NCBI GenBank assembly: GCA_041936745.1
Contig: JBHGWS010000059.1
Coordinates: 1 to 43,911, forward strand
DNA: 43,911 nt
Origin: Darwinibacter acetoxidans_A
Lineage (GTDB): Bacteria > Bacillota > Limnochordia > Darwinibacteriales > Darwinibacteriaceae
Direction: 5' to 3'
Each line of letters starts with the position of its first letter. The stretch's first letter is position 1. The position numbers and the translations under genes are program-made. The notes beneath the pieces were generated by a model, which did not search any database, was not told the DNA's origin, and saw nothing but the letters and a program-made list of their open reading frames with translations. Of the stretch, positions 23,964 through 31,450 are shown piece by piece.

Positions 23964-24808
23964 CCTGTTTGAGGCACAGAAGCCCTTATTCCAATGGCAT
24001 CGAGCGTTTGGCGCACTCTGCTTTCGTCAAAGCTAAGGCGCCCCGCCCGCCAGCAGGCGAGGGTAGGAATATTCCTATCGATCGTTGCTAAATGCCTGTA
24101 AAGGAGGGCTTCTTCTTGTCTTGCCGCCAAGTTTTCACCCGCTTTGCCCGGCAGTAAGTGGGCTTTATCTAAGATCTCATCCAAAGAGCCGTGGGCCGTC
24201 AGCCAGCGTACGGCAGTTTTGGGCCCAACTAGGGGGATACCGGGGATATTATCGCTGGCATCGCCCATCAAAGCTTTAAGATCAGGCACTAAAGCAGGGC
24301 CGACGCCCATTTGGTGCTCGACCAGCTCCGGCGTAAACATTTTGTTAGCCCGGCTGTTGGGGGTAACCACCGTAACCCGAGGGGAAACTAACTGCAAAGT
24401 GTCTAAATCGGAAGTGACGATATAACAGTGGGTATCTTCAGGTATCTGATCCGTCAGGGTACCCATAATGTCATCGGCCTCGTACCCGGGCACCTTCAGT
24501 AAAGGCAGGCCTAAGCTGTGGATCAGTTCTTCCACTAAGGGGATTTGACTGCGCAAATCTTCGGGCATGGGCGGCCTTTGCGCCTTATAAGCGGGGAAAA
24601 GCCGATGCCTGAATGTGGGCTCGGGGTGATCCGAAGCCACAAAGAGATAATCGGGTTGAAATTGTTCTATTAAAGAAGCCACAGTGTTGTAAAAGCCTAA
24701 AGCCGCATTGATGGCCTGCCCGTTTTGCGTGCGGATAGTTCTGGGCAGCCCGTAAAAGGAGCGGTAGACAAGAGCAAAGCAATCGAGGATCAGGCAGGTT
24801 TTAGACAA
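23960..24808 (-). CDS. Stand-alone 5'-3' exonuclease (PolA N-terminal-like)
   Basis: This 282-residue protein corresponds to the 5'-nuclease domain of DNA polymerase I, present here as a separate protein, as in the ExoIX/YpcP type. The metal-binding acidic clusters are visible in CLILDCFALVYRSFYGL, YLFVASDHPEPTFRH, VPGYEADDIMGTL, TSDLDTLQLV and ALMGDASDNIPGIPLVGPKT, the last being the helix-3-turn-helix DNA clamp. The arch region with HRLFPAYKAQRPPMPEDL is normal. It probably removes RNA primers or flaps. TTG start, AAAGGAGAAG upstream, short leader from an extended -10 promoter at 24841-24849. Confidence 0.93.
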   Translation of the reverse strand: MSKTCLILDCFALVYRSFYGLPRTIRTQNGQAINAALGFYNTVASLIEQFQPDYLFVASDHPEPTFRHRLFPAYKAQRPPMPEDLRSQIPLVEELIHSLGLPLLKVPGYEADDIMGTLTDQIPEDTHCYIVTSDLDTLQLVSPRVTVVTPNSRANKMFTPELVEHQMGVGPALVPDLKALMGDASDNIPGIPLVGPKTAVRWLTAHGSLDEILDKAHLLPGKAGENLAARQEEALLYRHLATIDRNIPTLACWRAGRLSFDESRVRQTLDAIGIRASVPQTG

Positions 24809-24840
24809 GGCACTTCTCCTTTGGTTGACGTTTCCTGTTT

Positions 24841-24849
24841 ATTATATCA
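24841..24849 (-). promoter_or_regulatory. Extended -10 promoter of the exonuclease gene
   Basis: On the minus strand TGATATAAT, an extended -10, continues as TATAATAAACAG, identical over 12 nt to the dinG promoter at 31347-31358. Confidence 0.6.
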
Positions 24850-24887
24850 TAGATCGGAGTCCGGCCAAGGAAAGGGGACGATTTAAG

Positions 24888-25292
24888 ATGAAAGAATCAG
24901 TCAAAAAAGCATTGGCTTTAAAAAGGATTGCAGTAGTTGGCTTAAGCAGAGATCCTGCGAAAGCGGCCCATTCGGTTCCCCGCTATTTAAAAGATAATGG
25001 TTATGAAATCATCCCCGTTAATCCCTTCGGCGGGAGCGAGCTTTTAGGTGAAAAAGTTTATGAAAACCTGAACGAAGTGCCTAAGGGCATCGACTTGGTC
25101 TTAGTTTTCCGCCCTTCCGAGGCAGCTTTCCCTTTTATCGAAGCCGCGGCCCAAAGGGAAGATGTCAAGGGCGTTTGGCTGCAGGACGGGATCAGAAGCG
25201 AAGAAGGTAAAAAACTCTGCCGAGAGAAGGGCCTTATCTTTGTCCAGGATGAATGCATGTACCGCGAGCACAGAAAACTTAAGCGGGGGTGA
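24888..25292 (+). CDS. CoA-binding domain protein (YccU/CoA_binding_2 type)
   Basis: This 134-residue Rossmann-fold protein of the small CoA-binding family starts IAVVGLSRDPAKAAHSVPRY, the nucleotide-binding strand and loop. It continues with GYEIIPVNPFG, IDLVLVFRPSEAAFPFIEAA and GVWLQDGIRSEEGKKLC, ending FVQDECMYREHRKL. The ligand is CoA in structural relatives; the biological role is unknown. ATG 24888 has AAAGGGGA about 9 nt upstream. Longer in-frame starts would add an unrelated N-terminus. The stop overlaps the region giving the SD of the M20 gene, so the next three genes probably follow on one transcript. Confidence 0.9.
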   Translation: MKESVKKALALKRIAVVGLSRDPAKAAHSVPRYLKDNGYEIIPVNPFGGSELLGEKVYENLNEVPKGIDLVLVFRPSEAAFPFIEAAAQREDVKGVWLQDGIRSEEGKKLCREKGLIFVQDECMYREHRKLKRG

Positions 25293-25297
25293 GTTTC

Positions 25298-26458
25298 TTG
25301 CCGGCAGAATTGAAAGCGAAAGTCAGCCAAAAGATTATTGCCGAAAAAGATTTGATTTATAAAATAGCTTTGGACATCGGTGAAAATCCGGAACTGGGCT
25401 TAGCCGAATTTAAGGCCAGTGCTCTTTTAAGCGATACCTTACAAGACATTGGCTTCGAGGTAGAGCGGGGCGTGGGCGGCTTAAAAACAGCTTTTCGGGC
25501 AAGTTTAGGTACCGGCGGGCCCAATATTGCCGTCTTATTGGAATACGATGCACTGCCTGATTTGGGCCATGCCTGCGGCCATAATTTAATCGCCGCAGGT
25601 GGGCTGGGCGCCGCTTTGGGCTTGGCCCCCTTTTTAGCGGAAATGGGGGGTCAACTCACTGTGCTCGGCACACCGGCGGAAGAAACGGCCGGCGGCAAGG
25701 CTGTTTTAGTTGAACAGGGTCTTTTCCACTCCATTGCTGCGGCGATGATGTGGCATCCTTCCTGCGAAAATTTATTAATGAGCACCAGTACCGCCCTTGA
25801 TGCCTATGAGTTCACCTTTCTGGGCAGAGCGGCTCATGCCGCGGATTCCCCGTGGGCAGGAATTAATGCCCTGGATGGCGTAATCCAGTTATTTAACGGG
25901 GTGAATGCTCTGCGGGAGCATTTGGCTGACGGCGTTAGAATCCACGGAATCATTACTGACGGGGGTAAAACCCCCAATATTGTGCCGGCAGCTGCCAAAG
26001 CCCGCTTTTATCTCCGGGCCCCCGGGCGGCGGGATTTAGATGAAGTAGTAGAAAAAGTCAAGGCGGCCGCTCAAGGTGCCGCTTTAATCAGCGGCACGCA
26101 GGTGGAGTGGCGTAAATTTGAAAATTCCAACGACAACTTAAAGCCCAACAGGGCGCTGGCTTTGGCTTTTGGGGCGAACCTGGAAAGGCTTGGCGTTTTG
26201 GAAATCGAAGAATTTGCCCCGGGCAGCGGCTCTTCTGATATGGGCAATGTCTCCCAGGTCGTTCCCGCCATCCACCCTTATTTAAGTATCGGGGAGGATT
26301 TAACTGCCCATACGGCGGCTTTCGCCCGGGCAAGCATCTCTAAGCGGGGGCTGGAGGTGGCGCTTTTGGCTGCCCAAGCCTTAGCTTATACTGCGGTTGA
26401 TCTGTATACGAACGATGAGTTTTTTCAAGCGGTGCAAAAGGAGTTTGAAACAAGGTGA
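25298..26458 (+). CDS. M20-family amidohydrolase (AbgB-like)
   Basis: This 386-residue dinuclear metal hydrolase of the M20D type cleaves amide bonds in N-acyl amino acids or peptides, as in AbgB and N-acetyl-amino-acid hydrolases. The metal sites show in LLEYDALPDLGHACGHNLIAAGG and in TPAEETAGGKAVLVEQG, with later dimerisation residues in FLGRAAHAADSPWAGINALDG and the closing metal ligand around APGSGSSDMGNVSQVVP. The substrate is not known. TTG 25298 has GGGGGTGAG upstream. GTG 25289, overlapping the previous stop, is an alternative. Its 3' end overlaps the next start (GTGA). Confidence 0.92.
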   Translation: MPAELKAKVSQKIIAEKDLIYKIALDIGENPELGLAEFKASALLSDTLQDIGFEVERGVGGLKTAFRASLGTGGPNIAVLLEYDALPDLGHACGHNLIAAGGLGAALGLAPFLAEMGGQLTVLGTPAEETAGGKAVLVEQGLFHSIAAAMMWHPSCENLLMSTSTALDAYEFTFLGRAAHAADSPWAGINALDGVIQLFNGVNALREHLADGVRIHGIITDGGKTPNIVPAAAKARFYLRAPGRRDLDEVVEKVKAAAQGAALISGTQVEWRKFENSNDNLKPNRALALAFGANLERLGVLEIEEFAPGSGSSDMGNVSQVVPAIHPYLSIGEDLTAHTAAFARASISKRGLEVALLAAQALAYTAVDLYTNDEFFQAVQKEFETR

Positions 26459-27939
26459 GAAAGCTTTTCCCTTTAGCTCTGTTTCTTTTCATCCTCTCGT
26501 TTTTTGGTATTGCGGCGGGGGCTGCCTTAAAGCTGCCCGCAGATCGGATCCTGCGCATTTCAGGGGACAGTGTGGAATTTGAACACCACGGCAGCCTGCC
26601 TTTAAGCGAGGCCGCGGAGGCTTTCCACCACTGGGAAGGGGAAGCATTGGCAGTGCCCTTGGACGCCGTGAAGGTGGGTTTTAAGGAAGTTGCCGCCACT
26701 TTAAAAAAGGGAGAAGTTTTCCGCTTGGACGTTTATGACCCACTTTATATCAAGACGATACTGGTTGCTTTAACTACGGATGAATTTCGCAGCATCGAAC
26801 ACAAAGAACTTTCCTTTACGCCCACATCAAAGCTTTTTGTGGAAGAGAAGGGCACAGGCCGGGGTTTTATAGTCGAAGAAGGCGAAGAGGCCGTAGTATA
26901 TGCTAAAGAGGGTAAACTTCTTTTTAAAGACGGTAAGGGCGGGCTTTGGGAATTTGCCCAAAGGCTTTATCTTTCGGCACCCGCAGGGGGCCTGATTCAA
27001 ATTAATACCTTTTTGAGAGGGACAACGACCAAGTTTTATCCCCGCTATCGGGGCCGCTTTGAATTGAGCATCTGCGGCGAGGAACACTTTTTAGCGATTA
27101 ACGAAGTTGATTTAGAAGAATACTTATATCAAGTGGTGCCCAGTGAAATGCCGAAAAGTTGGCCCTTGGAAGCTTTGAAGGCGCAGGCGGTGGCGGCCCG
27201 CACCTTCGCTGTTGCACAGGCTGTTTACTCCCGCCAGGGCCATTTAGGCTATCATGTCCGAGATGACACAAGCTCCCAAGTTTATAACAATCAGCCGGAG
27301 GCGGAGGCCGCCAGCCAAGCGATTGACGAGACTGCCGGGCTGATTCTGGCACAAAAGGATGGCACGATCGGCTCCGCCTACTTTTACTCCACATCAGCGG
27401 GGGGAAGCCTGGAGACCTTGGCCGAATGGGAAAATACGGAGCTGTGGGCGGCGGAAGGCAATTCGCCGTGGTTTCGCTGGCAGTGTACTTTCAGCCAAGA
27501 GGATCTAAAAGAGCTTTTTAAAAACGAGGGCTTGGGTGAGATCTTAGGCTTAAAGATCACTGAAAGAGACGACCGGGGCCGGGTCTCAGCCCTGGAAGTC
27601 AAAGGAACCCTAAAGAGCGTAGTTGTCCGGGGCGAACTTACCATTAGAAATGCGTTGGCACCGAAAAAGTTGGTGCGGCTGGCTGATGTTTTAACCAACG
27701 AGGCTCTTTTGCCCAGTGCATTTTTTCTTGTGGAACAAAGCAGGGATGAAAAGGGCCGTTTAAAATCAGCCGTGCTTTACGGCGGCGGCAGCGGCCACGG
27801 CTTAGGCATGAGCCAGTGGGGGGCCAAGGGCCTGGCTGAGGCGGGCTTTGACTATGAAAGTATTTTAAAGCGGTACTATCCAAATACTCGCTTGCTGACA
27901 CATTCCGAACGATTGAGGTATGGAAATAATGCAGAGTGA
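26455..27939 (+). CDS. SpoIID/LytB-domain protein
   Basis: This 494-residue exported protein has an N-terminal signal or anchor (RKLFPLALFLFILSFFGIAA), an unassigned N-terminal 200 residues, and a C-terminal SpoIID/LytB domain (about 205-480). Diagnostic segments are VDLEEYLYQVVPSEMPKSW, LKAQAVAARTFAVAQA, SSQVYNNQPEAEAASQAID, YFYSTSAGGSLE and GGGSGHGLGMSQWGAKGLAE. SpoIID is the lytic transglycosylase acting in spore engulfment; LytB enhances amidases. This one is longer than SpoIID proper, so the paralog type is unclear. GTG 26455 overlaps the preceding stop, and its end overlaps the next gene. Confidence 0.92.
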   Translation: MRKLFPLALFLFILSFFGIAAGAALKLPADRILRISGDSVEFEHHGSLPLSEAAEAFHHWEGEALAVPLDAVKVGFKEVAATLKKGEVFRLDVYDPLYIKTILVALTTDEFRSIEHKELSFTPTSKLFVEEKGTGRGFIVEEGEEAVVYAKEGKLLFKDGKGGLWEFAQRLYLSAPAGGLIQINTFLRGTTTKFYPRYRGRFELSICGEEHFLAINEVDLEEYLYQVVPSEMPKSWPLEALKAQAVAARTFAVAQAVYSRQGHLGYHVRDDTSSQVYNNQPEAEAASQAIDETAGLILAQKDGTIGSAYFYSTSAGGSLETLAEWENTELWAAEGNSPWFRWQCTFSQEDLKELFKNEGLGEILGLKITERDDRGRVSALEVKGTLKSVVVRGELTIRNALAPKKLVRLADVLTNEALLPSAFFLVEQSRDEKGRLKSAVLYGGGSGHGLGMSQWGAKGLAEAGFDYESILKRYYPNTRLLTHSERLRYGNNAE

Positions 27940-28960
27940 TGAAACAACGGCGAAAAAAATTCCCTGGAAAGGGATTATCGCGGCTTTCTTATGCAGTACA
28001 CTGGCTTTGGCGCTGGTTTTTGCCAGAGTTGCCAAGCCCGCGGACGTACTGCGTGAATTAGAGCACTATCCCCTGGGGTATTTTCTGTTAGCGGCTTTGG
28101 CCGTGTTTTTTTCTTGGCTGATTGACGGGCAGCGGATCGGAATTCTGGCTGCTTCTTTGGGCTTTCAGGCACCTTGGTGGCAGTTAGGCCTCCTTTTAGG
28201 GGCGGCAAATTTTTTGACCTTGGTGACGCCTTTTGCCGGCGGCGGCGGGGCTTTAATAATTTATTTCCTCTATCGGCGGGGCTTGAGTATTCCCCAGGCT
28301 ACCGCAATTGTCATAACGGGTGGGATTGCCAGCCAAATCAGCCTGGCGGCTTTGGCCATTTTAATTCTGCCCAATTTGAGAACAGCTCCCGCTCATCTGG
28401 CCAAGTACCTTCTTTATCTTCAACTGCTGCTCCTTTTGTATGTTTTGGCCCTAATTGCCGTTCTCTACCTTGCCGCCAGGCCCAACCGCCTTGCTAACTT
28501 TATCTACCGCAGGCGGCAGGCTCAAGATTCCGATTCCCCTTCCCGGGCCGCGGTTTGGCTTGAGGAGTTTCAAACTACCTGCAAAAAATTGGCGGGGCTC
28601 CACGGCCGCTCCTATTTAGGGGCTTTGGCCATTGCCTTTTTGTATTACCTAGTGTATTATTTAGCCGGTTTTATCCTGCTTTCGGGCTTTGGAGTTTTTT
28701 CCGGGATTTTCCGCTATGCCATCTCCATCCTTTTAGGGATCGCACCGGTGTTTTCCCCCATCCCCGGCGGCGCCGGTGCCGCCGAACTCGTCGCCTATTT
28801 TGTTCTGGAGGGGGCGCTGCCCGCCGATGTTTTGGGCACTTTCATCGTACTGTGGCGTTCCGTCGTCTTTTATATCCCGATTCTAATAGGCGGCTCCATT
28901 TTTACCTTTTTCGCCTTTAAATGGGGCAGTAAAGCGAAAGAAAGCCCCTCCCCCCGGTAA
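27929..28960 (+). CDS. Lysylphosphatidylglycerol synthase-type (UPF0104) membrane protein
   Basis: This 343-residue membrane protein has about eight hydrophobic helices and the flippase-like domain (PF03706) shared with MprF and UPF0104 proteins. Recognisable segments are the FLTLVTPFAGGGGALIIYFL loop, AIVITGGIASQISLAAL and the late SPIPGGAGAAELVAYFVLEG. The lysyl-transferase domain of MprF is absent, so it may move lipids rather than modify them. ATG 27929 has GAGG 10 nt upstream; ATG 27920 is nearer to that site. It overlaps the end of the SpoIID/LytB gene and closes this run of coupled genes. Confidence 0.85.
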   Translation: MQSDETTAKKIPWKGIIAAFLCSTLALALVFARVAKPADVLRELEHYPLGYFLLAALAVFFSWLIDGQRIGILAASLGFQAPWWQLGLLLGAANFLTLVTPFAGGGGALIIYFLYRRGLSIPQATAIVITGGIASQISLAALAILILPNLRTAPAHLAKYLLYLQLLLLLYVLALIAVLYLAARPNRLANFIYRRRQAQDSDSPSRAAVWLEEFQTTCKKLAGLHGRSYLGALAIAFLYYLVYYLAGFILLSGFGVFSGIFRYAISILLGIAPVFSPIPGGAGAAELVAYFVLEGALPADVLGTFIVLWRSVVFYIPILIGGSIFTFFAFKWGSKAKESPSPR

Positions 28961-29014
28961 TATTATGGCCGGTAAATGATCATCCTAAGTAATATAAAAT
29001 AAGGGGGGATCGCT

Positions 29015-29434
29015 GTGGCATATCGGGAACAACTGCGGCAGGCCCGCGAAATTTTACAGGGAGAAATTGAGAGGCTGCACCAAACTTTAGCGGCCAAGGA
29101 ATTGGATCTGCGCAAATTGGACGGCTTATTGACGGAAAAGAAGGGCAAAGGCAGGGAGCAGCCTTCCTTGACCAGTCAGGTCGTGGGCTCGCTTTATACG
29201 CTGGCCCAGGAATCCCCGGAAGGGGTGCCGGCTCGGGCTGTGGTCCATAAGTTTGCTCGGGAGCGGCGGGATGTGAATGAGTCAACGATCCGCTCAACGC
29301 TTTATCAAGTGACGCGTAAAATGCGCCCGACAGAAATCAGCGTGGGCGATCAGGTGAAAAAAGTGCGGGTTTTGAAAAACGGCCCGCTTTACGATGTGGA
29401 ACTAGTGGGCAAAGAGCCGCCGCAGATCCTCTAA
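29015..29434 (+). CDS. Small protein with N-terminal coiled coil and possible winged helix
   Basis: I do not recognise this 139-residue protein. Residues 3-45 are a charged helix with heptad spacing (RQAREILQGEIERLHQTLAA), likely a coiled coil. Residues 52-105 look like a winged helix, with helices around QVVGSLYTLAQESPEG, ARAVVHKFARERRDVNESTI and STLYQVTRKM, followed by strands KKVRVLKNGPLYDVEL. It could bind DNA or be a dimeric adaptor. GTG start with AAGGGGGGATCGCT upstream. The last 33 bp overlap the convergent dinG gene. Confidence 0.75.
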   Translation: MAYREQLRQAREILQGEIERLHQTLAAKELDLRKLDGLLTEKKGKGREQPSLTSQVVGSLYTLAQESPEGVPARAVVHKFARERRDVNESTIRSTLYQVTRKMRPTEISVGDQVKKVRVLKNGPLYDVELVGKEPPQIL

Positions 29435-31339
29435 ATCGCGGCTGAAACGAGCAGGGGGCAGGGAGTTAAGAAACTTTTCGCCGTAAGATGAGCGCAAAAT
29501 ACGCTCGTCTAAAATAACTACGCCGCCTTTATCGCCGGCGGAGCGGATTAAACGGCCAAAGCCCTGCTTGAGGCGTAAAATTGCCTGGGGAATACTGTAA
29601 TCAAAAAATGGATTGCCGCCCGCCTGTTCAACTGCCTCCAGGCGGGCTTTAATTACGGGCCTGTTCGGTACGGCAAAGGGAAGCCTGGTGATGACCACCG
29701 CTTTAAGAGCGGTGCCGGGAATATCGATCCCTTCCCAAAAACTATTGGTGCCAAAAAGTAAAGAGCGGGGCTCTTTTTGAAAATCTTCGATTAAACCAAG
29801 GCGCGGCCCGTCACCCTGCTTGAAGAGGGAGTAGCCTTCCTCTTCAAGCGTCGGCAGGATTAAATCAGCCACTTCATCCATCAGGCTGTAGCTTGTGAAA
29901 AGCACTAAAACGCCGCCTTGGGTGGCCGCTGCGGTATGAAGTACCAAAAAGGCCGCCTGGCGGGGGTAGCCCGGGCTGTTGGGATGTTTGGCTCCGTTTG
30001 GCACACAGAGCAGGGCCTGTCTTGAAAAATCAAAGGGCGAGCCTAAAATTAAGCCCCGGGCCCCTTCCAGCCCCAGTTGGCTTTGGATAAAGTCAAAGGA
30101 ATTATTTGTGCTTAAAGTGGCGGAAGTTAAAATGGCGGTCGCTGTTTCCGCAAAGAGGGATTCACGTAAAATATCGTTGACGTAAATGGGGGCGGCAATC
30201 AGTGCCGGGGCCCCTTTTTGTATTTCCGCCCAGTAGACAAAACCGGGGTCAGTCCCGTTTAAAACAAGGTTTAAGGTTTCCGCCAGCTCTTCGGTAAATT
30301 CCAAAAACTGCGCTGTCAAGAGGGCCGCTTCACCGTCTTCCACATCAAGGGCCGTCAAAAGCTCCTCGAGCCGGTTTAACTGCGCCGGTAGGGTTGTCGC
30401 TTGGAAAACTTGGCGGTTTTCTTTTGTTAAAGGTAAATTGTAACCGGTGATGTGCGGGGCGATCTGTTTGAAATACTGCACCGCTTCTTTTAAGATGGCT
30501 TCCAGCCCCAGATGGATATCCTGGATCAAAAATTCGGGGATTAAGCCCCTTAAAGCATCCAGAAGGTGAGAGCCCGTCCGGTAAAAGGCAAGGAAGGTGC
30601 TTCTTGCAATGTGGTGGCTGAAAGCGTTGGTGGCTGTGTCCTCCAAGTTATGCGCTTCATCGATGACAACGCAGTCAAAGGGGGGTAAAACGCGCCCTTT
30701 CGTCCCTAAGTGGGCTAAAAGCATTGCCTGGTTTGTGATGATTAAATCGGCTTTGTTCAGCCTGTGCCGCAGCTGCCAGTAAAAGCAGTCGGCAAAATAG
30801 GGGCATTCTTCTTGTGTACAGGTTTCCCTCTCGCAGCGGAGCTCGAAATACAGCTCGGGGGGAAGAGAAAAAGGAGCCGTACTCAGATCCCCGTCTTCCG
30901 TTGTCTGTACCCAAAGGTTTAAGGCCGCCAGCTCATCCGTAAATTCCATTTGAGTGCCCAATTCATGCCAGCGGCGCAGGCAGAGGTAATTACTCCTGCC
31001 TTTAAAGACTTCTGCCTTAAATTCAAAAGGCAGTATTTCCTGTAAAAAAGGAATATCCTTTTGAAAGAGCTGCTCCTGCAGGGCAATGGTGTGAGTTGCC
31101 ACGACTGCCCTCTTCTTTTCCCTGACAGTATAATAAAGTAGGGGTAAAAGATAAGCCAAACTTTTACCCACGCCCGTTCCCGCCTCAATGACAGTGTGGT
31201 CCCCCGCCTGGAGGGCTTCGTAAATAGTGCCGGCCATCTTAAGCTGTACCTCGCGGTATTCATAAGCCGGCAGTTTATTCTCTAAAAGGCCGTTTCTGCC
31301 TAAAAGTTCTTTTGGATCAAAATGCACCCCGCTCACCAC
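29402..31339 (-). CDS. dinG: DinG-family ATP-dependent DNA helicase
   Basis: This 645-residue superfamily 2 helicase of the XPD/DinG class unwinds DNA 5' to 3' in repair. Walker A is VIEAGTGVGKSLAYLLPLL and the DEAH box is VVIDEAHNLEDTA. The four iron-sulfur Cys appear between them in CERETCTQEECPYFADC, and the C-terminal motifs are LLFGTNSFWEGIDIPG and LKQGFGRLIRSAGDKG. There is no N-terminal exonuclease domain. The GTG at 31339 comes only about 7 nt after the predicted transcription start and has a poor SD. The 3' end overlaps the small coiled-coil gene. Confidence 0.94.
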   Translation of the reverse strand: MVSGVHFDPKELLGRNGLLENKLPAYEYREVQLKMAGTIYEALQAGDHTVIEAGTGVGKSLAYLLPLLYYTVREKKRAVVATHTIALQEQLFQKDIPFLQEILPFEFKAEVFKGRSNYLCLRRWHELGTQMEFTDELAALNLWVQTTEDGDLSTAPFSLPPELYFELRCERETCTQEECPYFADCFYWQLRHRLNKADLIITNQAMLLAHLGTKGRVLPPFDCVVIDEAHNLEDTATNAFSHHIARSTFLAFYRTGSHLLDALRGLIPEFLIQDIHLGLEAILKEAVQYFKQIAPHITGYNLPLTKENRQVFQATTLPAQLNRLEELLTALDVEDGEAALLTAQFLEFTEELAETLNLVLNGTDPGFVYWAEIQKGAPALIAAPIYVNDILRESLFAETATAILTSATLSTNNSFDFIQSQLGLEGARGLILGSPFDFSRQALLCVPNGAKHPNSPGYPRQAAFLVLHTAAATQGGVLVLFTSYSLMDEVADLILPTLEEEGYSLFKQGDGPRLGLIEDFQKEPRSLLFGTNSFWEGIDIPGTALKAVVITRLPFAVPNRPVIKARLEAVEQAGGNPFFDYSIPQAILRLKQGFGRLIRSAGDKGGVVILDERILRSSYGEKFLNSLPPARFSRDLEDLRRLFAH

Positions 31340-31352
31340 CCATTCTCTGTTT

Positions 31353-31361
31353 ATTATAACA
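31353..31361 (-). promoter_or_regulatory. Extended -10 promoter of dinG
   Basis: On the minus strand TGTTATAAT, continuing as TATAATAAACAG. The start codon at 31339 leaves almost no leader. Confidence 0.55.
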
Positions 31362-31450
31362 TAAGGTGGGAAGGTTTCAGAGTATTTCTGTTAAGGCAGG
31401 GTTAGGAAGGTCTTTAGCGAATTAGATCAAAGAGAAGAGAGGGATCAAGG

